From: Hymenolepis diminuta
Lineage: Eukaryota; Platyhelminthes; Cestoda; Cyclophyllidea; Hymenolepididae
Direction of reading: 5' to 3'
Length of the DNA: 64,000 bases
Assembly (NCBI GenBank): GCA_900708905.1
Contig: CAADRB010000018.1
Location: 148,821 to 212,820, forward strand
Shown: positions 35,293 to 47,260 of the stretch, piece by piece
Layout: every line of letters starts with the position of its first letter
Numbering within the stretch: the first letter of the stretch is position 1
The notes under the pieces: model-generated
Database searches by the model: none
Seen by the model: the letters and a program-made list of their open reading frames with translations, nothing else
What the model was told of the DNA's origin: nothing
Made by a program: the position numbers and the translations under genes

Positions 35293-38200
35293 TCTTTTTG
35301 AAATTTATAACGTAGTATTAAATATTAAACAACATCGTCATGTTCATAATTACTCCTTCTGTGTCTTTGGATCAATTAATTCTTGTTTGTATTGAATTTT
35401 CTAACAGAGAGGGATATAAAACGATCTACCGAAATCATAAGTTCTAGCTCAAAATAGCCTTGCAGTGAATGATCAGAAAAATTGTCTACACAGAATGGGC
35501 AGCTTAAGCTTCATTAACGTAGGAAAATGCAAAGGGGAACCACAGCTTCTTAACTGGAAAACGAAAAAAAGTGGAAGAGTGTAGCTTATTCATGAGAGAT
35601 AGGTAATCATCTTATAAGGAGAATGAGCCATAAGTAGTGCAAAGTGTAACCCAGTATGCGGGAGACAGAAAACCGGAATAAATCAGTAAGGAAAGACAGT
35701 AGTAAATATGCTGCAAGATCACAAACAATTGATTGGTATACCTATTGTAACGTTTTGTGAAGTAAACAAAAGGACTCTGGAGAATCCCAGGGAGTTCACT
35801 TCCTCACTGGATCACAACGCTATAGTCGTGCATGTATTTTCGATCATAATAAAAGGTGAAATCAACGTTTTGGTTATACTTTGTCTACTGAATCAGAAGA
35901 TCGTATGCAAGAAGTGATAGACATGTGCATATAGTAAATATATTCCATGTGATCTTCAAATCTCGTACATCCCAAATCCAAAATTGTTTTTTTTTTGAGA
36001 AAATACATTGGAAAAAAGATTAGTTTGACAAATATCATGAAACAGATTTTACAACATTAGACATGAAAGGAGCCACTTTATTACGAAAAAAAAATAATAA
36101 GTCCTTCTTTAAAGTGGACTAAAATGAAATTTTGTGGACTAGCAAAACAATCGGCTCTGTTGTTTGAGGTTTACATTTTGTCACCTCCCTTGTTGGTGGC
36201 TGTTAGGCAGTGCCATTTTTCATCAATGATAAGATGAAAATGCTTTAGCAAATTCGTTCGTTGCCCATTGCACTATATAAATTTTGTTTATTATCGTCGC
36301 GAAATAAATATGCCTTGTTATCCAATGTCAATTCCAAGATCTACTAGAAAAAAAACCATAAATTCTCTGAAGATCTATCGTGTCAACTCAAATTGCCCGA
36401 TAAGTTTATCAGTACGTAAATTATTGCTGTAATTACTGTCCCGGCAAGGTTTTAAAATTTCACTTTTCATCTGAATAATGAGCATCAAGTCTGTCCGATA
36501 TGGGTTAAGGCAAATGAATTGAGCATAAATATGTTTGATATATGAAAGGAATTGCAAAATATTTTATCTTTTTACTTAGGTTGAATGTCTTATAGTGTTC
36601 TGCAACGCGTTTTAAAATTTAAATGTTCATATTTGAAAATGTATTGTCAAATTTCTGGGTGAAATCAGGATGAGGCGGTCTGGAGTTTATGGGTCATTTT
36701 ACCAATGTGCATGACTAATCAACCATTTTAGATGCATTTTTCTTCCATCGACCAAGATACTAAAAGTTGATAAGAGCTTACCAGAGTTCATTCACTAAAA
36801 CTGTTTAAATGAGATTCTAGAATTTCAATTTATGCTTAAAGGAATATTGATTTATAATAAAAATATGTTTAATTGATTTAAAATGCACATTATAATTTAT
36901 CCATTTGAGTTGACCGCATAATTTTCAAATTAAATTGTAATAAAGCTAATTATAACCTAGCCGGGACTGATGTGAAGCACTTTGGTTAACAGAAATGGTG
37001 AATTAGGAATAAAGTTGGTGTTATAAAAGTGGAAGTCTTTCAACGAAGGTTGAGATTCTTTATCATAGAATTGCTTTATAGCATAACACCATCTAGTGAT
37101 TATAAAAGCCATAATCGGAAACGTATATTCAGGTAACGTTTTACCTATTTTACCTGTATGGCAAGATTATTTGTCTGCAAATTATTACTGAAATTGTAAG
37201 CCTTTTCTTCAGTTGTCTCATATCCCATTTGTGAATATGACCCTTTCATATTAATTCAAAATGGCTTGTGCAGATGATGTCATTCAGTCAAGTATAGTCA
37301 CTGTTCTGTGAATCCAAAGGATGTCAAAATGTCTTATTTTTCGGCTATTTGAATCAACTCGAGCTTTGTCAATATAACGAATCGATAGAGATATACTCAG
37401 TTTATAAGTTCCAAATTAGGCAAATAAAATAAGCTCACACCTTAAAGTTCGTCAGCTCATTGAAGTTTTAGACGTTTATTGAGTTAATTCAGTTTTTGAG
37501 AGTGTCAACTTTCTCACTTCACGTCTTCAAATTTGAAGGGCCCCATCCAAAAATATAGTTAATTATTCACAGGAAGGGAACAAGAAATGAAGTGTTGAAG
37601 ATCTTCTTTTGTGAACAGCAGGCAAATAGATTGATTTTAATTAAGGTAAAATGACGTATGTTGACGTATTAAGTAAGTATCTCTCCAAGTTTTGTCTCTT
37701 TAGCTATTCCCTCTATCTCAATGATGCATGAGATTTACCTTTTCATCTATTATTAGCTTTTGCGTAACCAGTCATGATTAATTCAATCGTTGTTATATGA
37801 AATGGATTGGCATTCAATTTTATAATGGTAATTATACAGGTGGCTATGTTGTCGGCTATGTGGCTATGTCACGTTTTTCGAAAGTTCATGAACAAATATA
37901 CGATTTGGATTGATAGATCAGATCCCAACATTATTGATGCGCTTTAATCATATTTCATCATACATAGTTTCCCACCTACAATTCACTCAAAAGAGACTAA
38001 TTCCTTCACTGAATTTAACTACTTTTCCAATATACCGTTGCATAAAACAGTTCCACTGCTTTGAAGTAGACATATTTTATTCCATGCCTACTAAAAATGT
38101 TCTGTATATTCGAAAACGAGCACTATTTGATGAAAATTTGCATAACTTGCTTCAAAAATGTTTATTTAAATACCTTTATTTCCCGTAAAATTCGGGATAG

Positions 38201-39374
38201 CGCATACCAAAACCCACGGTTGTTTCTATTTGAAAATTCCAGTTAGAAAATTCTTTTTATTTTAACGAAAAGTCCTAACAATTAAATTCATCGGATTTAT
38301 CAATGTAAATGCTATTATGGTATACCAATTTTAAAATTGGATTCAGATATTGTAACAACGTTGAAAGGGTCTATCAAAGCCACATCGATCGAATAAATGG
38401 AACTCACTCCTGCCGCCAGATCAGTTCGGAGGTGGCAGGCAAGCCGCTCCCTCCTCCACTATCTTGGGGATTCGAGACAAACCCTTTGGTCGGTCATGAC
38501 GTTGTCCAATATCCGGTATTTGTTTTATATACGTTAAGGTCTCCTAAACTGAAAAACATATGAGAGTTGTTTGGGGAAACTATTTTTTTCTCGTATTTGG
38601 CAGATATTTTATCGAAATTACCTGCGTATGCACGATGTGGCAGTTAATCACCGAATTTGTGGCAGATTATTATAGACAGTGGACATTGTTTGTAGTGAAT
38701 ACGGAATAAAACAAATATTTTTATTACTGATAGACAATCAATTATATAATTTAAGTACCCAGAGAAGAAAATTTTCAAAAGACTGCTTAAATAATTTCAT
38801 TGAATACGTTGTTTGAGGTACGTGTAGTACCTGCGCATCCCGATCCATAGGACTGCCCGGTCCCTCTATGTATTGCGTTCCTATTAGCTCATGCTTCTGC
38901 CTCAATTACCGCGAAATTAGATAGCCTCCCTGAAAGGACTTCATCTGAGCCATTATACATAAATTTCATTCCCATAACTCTTTCTCATCTCCCCTGCCTC
39001 TGCAATCGTGATAATTTCGCATCCGCCTTCTAAAATGATGGTGTAAATAGGCTTCATCTTTTCATTTAAATGCAACTATGATAAAGCGGATTTCTTGACA
39101 TAATTTAATAAAAAGACACTAAACAGATATTATATTTAATCAAGACAATTATGCAAATTTATTATTAAAGCTCTTACGTTATTAGAGGCATTACGAATAA
39201 GGTAATAAATAATCAAGATGATAGTACTTCTTTAATTTCGGTTTGAATTCTTATTGACCAATAAAAGGGTCCCCAATCAAAGGTAGCCAATCATATTGAA
39301 TCTTAAATAATGATTTGCCCCCTGCATATATCAGTCATGTTGAAAGTTTTGATTTTGCTCCAGCAATTGAGTAC
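35293..39374. other. Intergenic, no gene recognised
   Basis: About 4 kb of AT-rich sequence between the second RDH-like gene and the BSX-type gene. It holds one dispersed repeat near 38374-38440. The short open frames show no family resemblance. Confidence 0.5.
38374..38440 (+). repeat. Dispersed repeat, copy 2 (partner at 12.3 kb)
   Basis: Carries GCCACATCGATCGAATA and GATCAGTTCGGAGGTG in the same order as the minus strand of 12240-12330. Confidence 0.55.
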
Positions 39375-39985
39375 ATGATGAATACACGTTAAAAATTTTG
39401 TGGTCTTATTGAGGAAGCAAAGGGGTCTCAGCAACCAGCAGATACCACTGCATTGCAAGCGGTGTCAATTAGATCAGCTGCGGCCATTAATAATCCTCAA
39501 ACACAACCTGGTAACAAAAGAGATCTAAATCCAACTCATCTTATGCGGATCCTACAATCAGCTTATCAATTGTATCCATATTTGCCTTTTAGTTCTTGTT
39601 AGTGGCATCAATATATATATATATATATTACTTAATTTTATCATATCTAATTGTTCCATCTCCAGTCTTCCCACTTCAAAATCCGAACTTCTTTGTTAGA
39701 CAAAGTCAAGGACGGAGTGCACAGACCGTTTTTAGTGGTATTCAAATTTCGGAATTAGAAAAGCAATTCAAAATCCGGCAGTACCTTTCCTCTGATGAAC
39801 GTTTTGAAATTGCATCTTCTCTTGGACTGTCAGAAACCCAAGTAACTTAATCATATTTAATTTGTTGTGTATCAGTATTGATATCGTAATGCTATGTTTA
39901 AGTAATATTAATTGTCATTTCCAACTTCAAGGTGAAAACATGGTTTCAGAACCGGCGAATGAAAGAGAAAAAGAATCTTAGATAG
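39375..39985 (+). CDS. BSX: BSX-type homeodomain transcription factor
   Basis: Four exons: 39375-39387, 39418-39597, 39666-39841 and 39932-39985. Introns are 30, 68 and 90 nt. Phases agree, giving about 140 residues. The homeodomain spans exons 3-4, with the ancestral intron between Q44 and V45. It contains TVFSGIQISELEKQF, the turn YLSSDERFEIASSLGLSETQ, and recognition helix VKTWFQNRRMKEKKNLR with W48, F49, Q50, N51 and R53 all present. The match is best to brain-specific homeobox (Bsx/bsh) proteins (LSETQVKTWFQNRRMKHKK in vertebrates). The protein ends right after the homeodomain, so it has no C-terminal region. The first coding exon is only 13 nt; the frame upstream has no other ATG before a TGA near 39295, so an additional 5' exon is possible. 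It is expected to act in neural specification, by family analogy. Confidence 0.8.
39609..39629. repeat. (AT)n microsatellite in BSX-type intron
   Basis: AT dinucleotide run inside the 68-nt second intron of the BSX-type gene. Confidence 0.9.
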
Positions 39986-41048
39986 TATTCCTCAGATAAC
40001 AATAAGAACCCAACCAAAATAAACATGGAATCTAAAGACAGTTCAGATTTGGATGGAAATACTTCTGCTTTCTTACACGACAGCCATTAGGAAAGTGTAT
40101 TGGTGATAATATATCCTGTTTAGTTCTTTAGTTCTAAGAACGGGTATTTGACCTAACTTTATCTAGCTGCTAAAGTAACTTTACCTGGGTTTACAGCTAC
40201 CCTAGGTCCTTCGTAAACAGACTACTGTCAGGATTGGGGATATCGCCTGATAACACTTATATTTTGCTAGCTTTAAAACATGGGAATATTTAATATTTAG
40301 GGTCGTCACTAATCGCTTAGTCGAGGGGTTTTTATCGCTTTGACTGTACATAAATATTATTTATTTTTCTGTGAATTTACGCGAACATTTTTCAACATTA
40401 CTTATGTACATTCTCACATGAATTTGCTATAGGTTGCGATTTGCAGAATGAGAGATTGAAATCTTCCTTGTTCGGTGTTTTGAACAGATGAACTTCTACT
40501 ACTAAACTCCGTGGTTTTTCCCCGTTATTATTGGAGTCTGCTAATTTGAAATAAGCAATCATTTTAGTAAACTATGAGGACATTTCACTGTGGGTTGGCG
40601 ATAACACATTAAAGATTCATCGCAGGATTCTTTCAGGGATTTCCCTGCAGCCAACATTAAGACTCTGTGAAAACACAATTCTAAGATTGCTTTTCTCTGT
40701 GTATTTGGATAAATTTTAAGTGGACTGCTTTTGACAGACTCATTAACATTTACGGAGTTAATTGTCGTATAATTTAAGGCTAAAGTTACAAAGTTATTAT
40801 GAATTACTGGCTATAATGAAGAATTGCTCTCATATTGAAAAATTATTTAAAATAATTCATTGAATAACTAATCAAAATTGTAAATTTTTTAAAATTTTAC
40901 TTACAAAAAAATTAAATAACACTGCATACTGATAAACGAACCCTTAATCATGTTATATTTGACGCTTTCACTAAGTTGTTTTATCTTACATATATAAGAT
41001 TGGTGTAAAACTTCAAGTTCACTATTATCAAGATTGGAAGTGTTATTA
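39986..41048. other. Interval between two convergent homeobox loci
   Basis: About 1 kb separating the stop codons of the BSX-type gene (+) and the divergent homeobox (-). It should hold both 3' untranslated regions. Nothing else was recognised. Confidence 0.5.
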
Positions 41049-41405
41049 TTAAGAGTCATTAAAGTTAAAATTATAGAGGTCATAAATAGGAATGCTCTTA
41101 TAATCCTGTTGAATCTTTGGAACACTTGTGGCTCCTCTTTTCCATTTCACCCGACGATTTTGAAACCAACATTTTCCTTAAGTGTTGAAAATTAACAAAT
41201 TTATTTGCAACATTTATTTAAATAAAAGTTGAAAGAAATCTGAAGGTAAACTTACCTGCTTTTCAGTTAAGTCAGCGGCCATTATTATTCCATATCGCTT
41301 TTCTCGCGAAAGATACTTTGATCTCTTGAAATTCTCTTCCAGTATTGAAAGTTGTAGTTTATTAATAATTGTCGAGATCGCCCTCCTTGTGTTTGGTTTT
41401 CCGGA
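41049..41405 (-). pseudogene. Divergent homeobox locus with an apparent one-base frame break
   Basis: Exon 41257-41405 (minus) reads into a homeodomain: INKLQLSILEENFKRSKYL, then SREKRYGIIMAADLTEKQ, ending at a strong CAG/GTAAGT donor at the ancestral homeobox intron position (44/45). Exon 41049-41176 supplies recognition helix WFQNRRVKWKR and a 28-residue tail ending in TAA. The only acceptor (ag before 41176) leaves eight bases before the W48 codon where nine are needed, so the two halves are one base out of frame. The sequence GGAAAATGT sits where GTN-AAR-NNN would be expected. Either it is a recent pseudogene or the assembly has lost one base. Upstream, an in-frame stop at 41406-41408 means the N-terminal exons lie further away. 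Class is uncertain: YLSREKRYG plus RRVKWKR suggests an ANTP/NK-like type. Confidence 0.6.
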
Positions 41406-41408
41406 TTA

Positions 41409-44179
41409 TCGACGGGTGCTATAGAGTTACGCAGGTTTGTCGGCGGAAGAAGTGGGAACGAGATAGCTTATTTTATAACATAAAATATTTAGAAAAAGGC
41501 AAGCTAAACTAATCGACAGGGTATATAGAGATTCATTTTATATTTCACTTAGAAATAAAAAAGCTTGCAGGGTGTGAAAAATAAATTGGAATAAAATAGA
41601 AAAGAAGGTCCATATATGTTCGGAAAGTGAAAGTTACTTGATTCTATCCTGTTTTGCGGATTTGTCCCTTATTATATATCAATATTCAACTGTTCAGGTT
41701 GAGTTGAGGTTTCATTTGCATTGACAAACCGACTGTAGCGGATGCTACACCAATAATTCTTTTGCTAAACCTAAGTGATCCTCCTAGCAGTCCAAATAGC
41801 CTCTAGTAGAGTCCTCTATTACCAATTCACTCCCAAATTAGCTAAGCTATACCCAAAATGGTAAGAACCGGTAAGATGCTGAATGAAGAGGGTTTATTGA
41901 CCACTTCGTTGTTTCTTTTTATCAATGCTTAGTCATTAAATACAAAACCATGCTGGGCTGCAGGGATCTTGATTGCTGATTGGTTGGGCAGGTCTCTGCA
42001 CACTCGCCGCGCTTGATCTCAACGCGACCGGTTACATGGCCGCACTTCCCGTGGTGAGCTCTAGCGCACGTGATTCAATAAGCCTTGTTAGCGTTGTGAA
42101 CCCCACACGACTAATGGGATAAGTTGGATTCATCAGATGTTTCAATGTTCACAGATTAATCTATTTAATGCTTTATCGAGGTTGAATAGAAATCTTAGGT
42201 TATATTTTGGTGTTATTAGTTCGAATTAATGCAATCTAATTTTTAATTTGACCTCATTTCGAAATTGCTGATGAAATTTAAAATGATTCCATTTATAAAC
42301 ACAAAAATTAGTTAAACTTTTAAAAGAAGAGTTCTAATTACCAAACTCGAATGTTATACTTCAAGGAGAAATAGTCCTCTTATGTATTTTAGTTGGCTAT
42401 AATGGAATAATATCAATAAAACAAGAAGGAAAACGAAGGATTATTTTCATATTAGGTAGCAATTTCTCTTTGTCATTCATTAAGGAAATGTAACCTTATC
42501 TCTAACTTGGCTTAAAGTATCGATTGACAACCCGGTTAGTTACGAAAGTGTAAGATCTGATTCTTAAGCATGGAGACTGAGGAACAGAAATTGCAAGAAG
42601 TGTTTGGTTGAGAAACGATCTTTGATTACTAAATTCTTATGAACCGTACTCAGGCATTGATACTATTCGCTTTCCCTCATCCCCCGTTTTCCGTGTCCTG
42701 AAAAAATAACGACTTAAAACTATAAAATATCAACTTGTTAGAGTATCATAGACATTTTCCAAATTATCGATGAGTGCTCAAAGCTCTACTAGGAGAAGAT
42801 AAAGTAAATTTATTGAGCTTATTTTAGTACAGTTAAATGCCATAAAGTCATCAACTATGCACTAATACAATAGATTTGTGTTCTCCAGAACAAATAAGCG
42901 CAGCAAACTATTTTGCAGTTTTATTCGCTGCAGTTCAAAGATTTATAAAATAAAAAGCGGGTGTGCTAATAAATCGATTCCTTTAGGAATATGATTTCCA
43001 GAATTAACTCTCGCAGGTAGAATTTATGCTAGATAATAAAAAAGAATTAACATTTTCGAAAGCTACCCATTGTTATCCTGCTCCAGGCCCCTTTATGCAA
43101 ATTTAATTCTTTGAATGAACATATAGGTTGAAATGTTAGTAAGAATTGGCTTGTTAGTAAATGCCTACTGTTTACAAACGAGCAAGTTTATGACAGCTGA
43201 CGGAGCTCTTCTGACGCCAATTATTAAGCTATCTCACCTCTCCTATGTTATGACTTTAGACTACTGAATATCATTTAATATCATTGCGTCCTCTCAATTA
43301 TAGGAAGAAAAATTAATTGAAATGGCAAGGATGACCACCGTAGTTAAACAACCAATTAATAAGCACTGGACATCGTGGACAAGCACTTGCTGCAATCTAG
43401 GGCAGATATTGGGTAATTTTGGAACGTGAACAACCCGTTAAGAAAATTTTGAATAACTTGAATCCAAAAATCAAATGAAATAAGGCGTTCGAAAATTTGA
43501 CGTTGCTCTCGACATCTTTTTTATTCACTTCGACTTATCGTTTGTTGGTTTCTATTAAGCGATTCAGTTCCTTCCCAAAATAAGAAAATGGTATTCCTTG
43601 TGTTACTTTTGGTAATGATAATAGATTGATTGCGTAGCAGAAAGTAGTATTTATAAGGATATCTCATCAAACATGTAGTGTTGTTGAAAATGCCTATCCG
43701 TCACTGAAATAATTATAAACAATTATTTCGAATTTGTTCCGACACAATATGAATGTAGTGAATGCTTTTATTTGTTATATTCCATCCCTCAGTAACCTGC
43801 TCATGGTTTTAAGAAGATAGAAATAAATTGATGTGGCTTGACCAACCACGGAAAATAATCGTCAGCCAACAAGCTCTGAATATAATTGACATAATTTCAC
43901 TCATGAAACTGGGAGCAATTCAAGGTACTTGAGTACTAGGGCATTATAAAGGTAACTTTTCATCTTACGTGGATACTGACAGCTCCAAATTCTACCAACG
44001 TCTGACTCTGGAAGCATTAACTTCATCATCCGCTTCTTCTTGACCTCCTTCCCTTGATTAAAAACATACTGGACTCGTTTGCTGTTTCAAATATTCAGAC
44101 ACTTTAACATAATTAAAAACTGTACAATTTTGTTTCGTATTATTTAATAATTTAAAAGTGGAATTACCGGCGAGTGAAC
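41409..44179. other. Intergenic, no gene recognised
   Basis: AT-rich sequence upstream of the minus-strand homeobox; the missing N-terminal exon or promoter of that locus may be here. A GC-rich patch lies at 41945-42125. Confidence 0.45.
41945..42125. other. GC-rich patch upstream of the minus-strand homeobox
   Basis: About 180 bases clearly richer in GC than the surrounding AT-rich DNA, with CGCGAC, CACGTG-like and GCGCTT segments. It could be a repeat fragment or an upstream regulatory or untranslated region. No coding frame was recognised. Confidence 0.35.
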
Positions 44180-44730
44180 TGTTGGAGTTAGATAACAACT
44201 AACGGTTTACAGCTAACAAATTACGACAACAATAACAGTCACCAATTCGTAGCTGTTTGAATAAGAGCTAACAACAATTGTGAAGCAGAACACCAAAAGT
44301 TGATTAGACCAAAAATGTATTCAAGGAAACCACAACGAGTTTGAAACGAGTAACAGAGAGAGAGTGAGTGAAAGAGAGAGATAGAGGTGCGTGCTGAGGA
44401 AGAGAGGAGATGAACAGGACGTGTAGGAGTCCGCACTGACCAGCGTGCGTCGTGCTGTCTGGAAAAATAAGGGTAGCTTTATATGAGTCACTTGAGTAAG
44501 GCCACGCCAGAGCATGAGCGCAGATGTGCTTTTTATGTGAAGCGAGGCGGTTATAGAAAAGAGGGGAAATCAATGGACGCGTTTAGACATGTCAGACAGG
44601 GGGTATGGGTCGTAGGGACATAAATGAGGTCACTTCAACTTCGTGGGCGTATTGTTGTGGAGACTGAATAAAAGGTAACTCTGGAAATGCGTAGAGAATT
44701 ATCCTTCAGAACATTTGAGGTTCATTATCT
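44180..44730 (-). repeat. LTR-like repeat, copy F
   Basis: The minus strand carries TTGAATACATTTTTGGTC and TGGTGTTCTGCTTCACAA, matching copy C on the plus strand almost base for base. A GA/CT-rich tract and the GACGCGTTTAGACATG block match copies C and A respectively. It lies about 0.7 kb beyond the end of the gypsy fragment, in the same orientation, so it may be the far end of that element's 3' LTR. Confidence 0.55.
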
Positions 44731-45429
44731 ACTAGCACGATATAAGTAAACGTTATCTTACATAATGGAAAACTTTGCTTTTTCAGTACTAATTATGGAA
44801 AGCATTGTTCTGGTCTTTTGGTGGTTAATTGAATCATTGTCAGAAAATATCCTTTTTTAGAAATGAATAAACCAGCATAACAGGTGCTTTTTGAAACAGC
44901 TTCAAATTAAATTTCTCAGAAGCTCGAGGAACAAGGGCCTAAAATATTTCTTATCAGCATATCGGCAATCTCGAATTGACAAGATCGGGTAGTTTCCTTT
45001 CGATCCGAGGGTTGTTGATGGTTTCCGATTAAATTATGTTCAATACACCTTCCGAAATCTATCATTTTGTACATCAACCAAAAAAATATCCATAAGCCCA
45101 TAAAGATAACTCATTGAGGTGAGCAGAGGAAAGATATGTAGGCGCTACATTTATGAGACATTCGCATTCCTCTCAACCTGAACTAACCATCCATATCTCT
45201 GAATTTGAGCTGATGGGAACAAACGAAAGGCATGCAGAGCGACCGTTGCATCTCTTATTAAATATCTTTTTGATAGACATGAAGTTAACCAAATCAGCTT
45301 TATTAAGACCTAGAAATATTTATATTAACCAATAATATAAAATAAGGTTTATGGAGAAACACTGCAGCCATAAATATTAAAAATTTTATCTTCTCAAGGG
45401 ACATCTAATATAATATTTTTTACATTTAT

Positions 45430-47260
45430 ATATTATTTTCGCCTGAACGCCCCCTTTTAAGCCGCACCTTCGTGGGGGATGTTCTTCGGATTTGCTTGAA
45501 GTCATTCTTTGGTTCATATTTCTTTACTGGCTTGCTATTCCCTCTTCGGGGATGCATCAGGTGATTCATTCAGCTTTGGTCTGCGTCTTATTCCAATTAG
45601 TAATTTTATCGGAGAATTTCCGCCAGGTATTCGATTTGCATCCGTCCAGAAGTTCAGGAGAACACATTTCAGCATTTATTTCGATTCTTCCTCTCTTTTT
45701 CATATTTCATCTTTTCATATTTCTTGGTTTGGGGTATTCGCTCTGGATGCCTCGAACAGCATATTGCATTCACTTTTGTTTTTTCGTTTGCTTGACATTA
45801 TTCATTTTAGATTCTAGTTTTATTTCTGTTCCTATTTCAGGATTCAGTTTAGGGTGCCAGTGTTCTTTTCTTCGGCTTATTCGGGTTCAGTTTATTCAGT
45901 GCCCTTATTTGAACAGTCTGGGTGATCTTTTTCATTCCCTTCGGTAATTTCAATTCATCCAGGCAGTCCAGATCAATTAGATTCAATTCAGGTTGATTTG
46001 TCACTAAGCATTGTTGTTCGGATTCGGTGATCACAGTAAAAAAGGTGACATTTCATTTCAACTTAAAATTTCATAATTTTTTCCGAAGCTTTTATTGCAA
46101 TCACGTTTGAAGAAATCAGTGCTGATCTACCAAATCTCTCCAAGTTTTTCGTGAAATTTGGGTAATATCAGAGGCTGTGTCCAGTTGCAGTTTGGCCTCA
46201 TGGCCATTTATTGGCAATTGCGTTTTCTCGCCAATTCTTACCAGTGATCTCATTCGTAGGGTAAGCGGTCAGAGATTTTGTAGAGCTCAGTGGTTTGATT
46301 TTCCCGGCCATGTTTTCTTCTCAGGATCTCGTTCTCATCTGGTAAACTGTTGCCTTATGACCTTGCTTGACACACAATTAGCAGATGTGAGACTTGAAAT
46401 GGCAAAATAGAGTAAAATGTAACTCATTTCAGAGCCAGCATTCAGATAGGGTTACAAGAAGAGAAAATATTCTGGGACATATTTTCAATAAAAATTCTTT
46501 CAGTTTCTTTAACATAACTGTATTCACTAGATTTCTACTGAGTCATGCCACAGTCACATTTGATTCCCGAATTCTTGCGTTTATTACCAGGATCCTCTGA
46601 TGTGATTTCATCACGTTCTTCAATCATTCTGATGATTTGGCAACAGATATTAGTTGAATATAGTTCTCGAAGGCCATAAAAATAGTACATATTTGAAATT
46701 ATCTTTTGAAATGGCAGAAAAATTGGTGAGTTCGAAATTAATACTCACTTTTTGGGGAGAGTAAGACATTTAAAACGCTTTCGAAATTCGAAAGACTTTC
46801 ACTTGAGAATTCAGATAGAATCAAGACTGTTTCGTCAAAAGTTATATCTACCATTGCTTTTGGATGGATGAAATCTGTGAATATCTCATATTCAGCATTT
46901 CCTAATCTTCTTAGCAATGGGCTGACACTTTCCTCATTGGAATATAGGCGAAACCATTTCGAACAAAATCTTTACACTCTCCAAACCCATTAGTAAAACT
47001 TCTACTTCTGGATAATAGTGAAAATCACTGGTTTGATGAACCATGGATTCTGCAGATGGTCAGAGAGAGGAAATTCCTGAGTTTTCCGTTCTCAAATTCA
47101 TAGTGCACACATTAAACGTTCTCCTGCCATTTTAAACTTTGTCAGAAGATTCATCTGTTTGCCTTTTCTTTCCAACAATAAGCGCATCATTGGTTCTACA
47201 GTTTAGCTGGCTCGGGTAGATTCTTATTCATATCGCCCGTTTAGTTATATCTCTGATTTA
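45430..47260 (-). mobile_element. Decayed Ty3/gypsy retrotransposon fragment (gag and protease)
   Basis: Read on the minus strand, 46738-46960 resembles gag: a WFRLY motif, then LLRRLGNAEYEIF and ITFDETVLILSEF. Near 46108-46214 a retroviral-type aspartic protease follows, with NGHEAKLQLDTASDITQIS (DTAS in the active-site position). Near 45945-46030 lies CLVTNQPELNLIDLDCLDEL, matching the segment after protease in K02A2.6-like gypsy elements. Stops and frame shifts separate these pieces, so it is inactive. Reverse transcriptase, RNase H and integrase are absent. At 45440-45460 the minus strand shows AAAAGGGGGCG, a polypurine-tract-like sequence that would precede a 3' LTR, suggesting an internal deletion of most of pol. 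The plus-strand open frames at 45492-46410 are antisense shadows of this element. Confidence 0.7.

Noticed and set aside
45492..46410. Plus-strand hydrophobic open frames up to 151 codons
   Set aside because: Antisense of the decayed gypsy gag-protease region; the minus-strand reading has recognisable domains.
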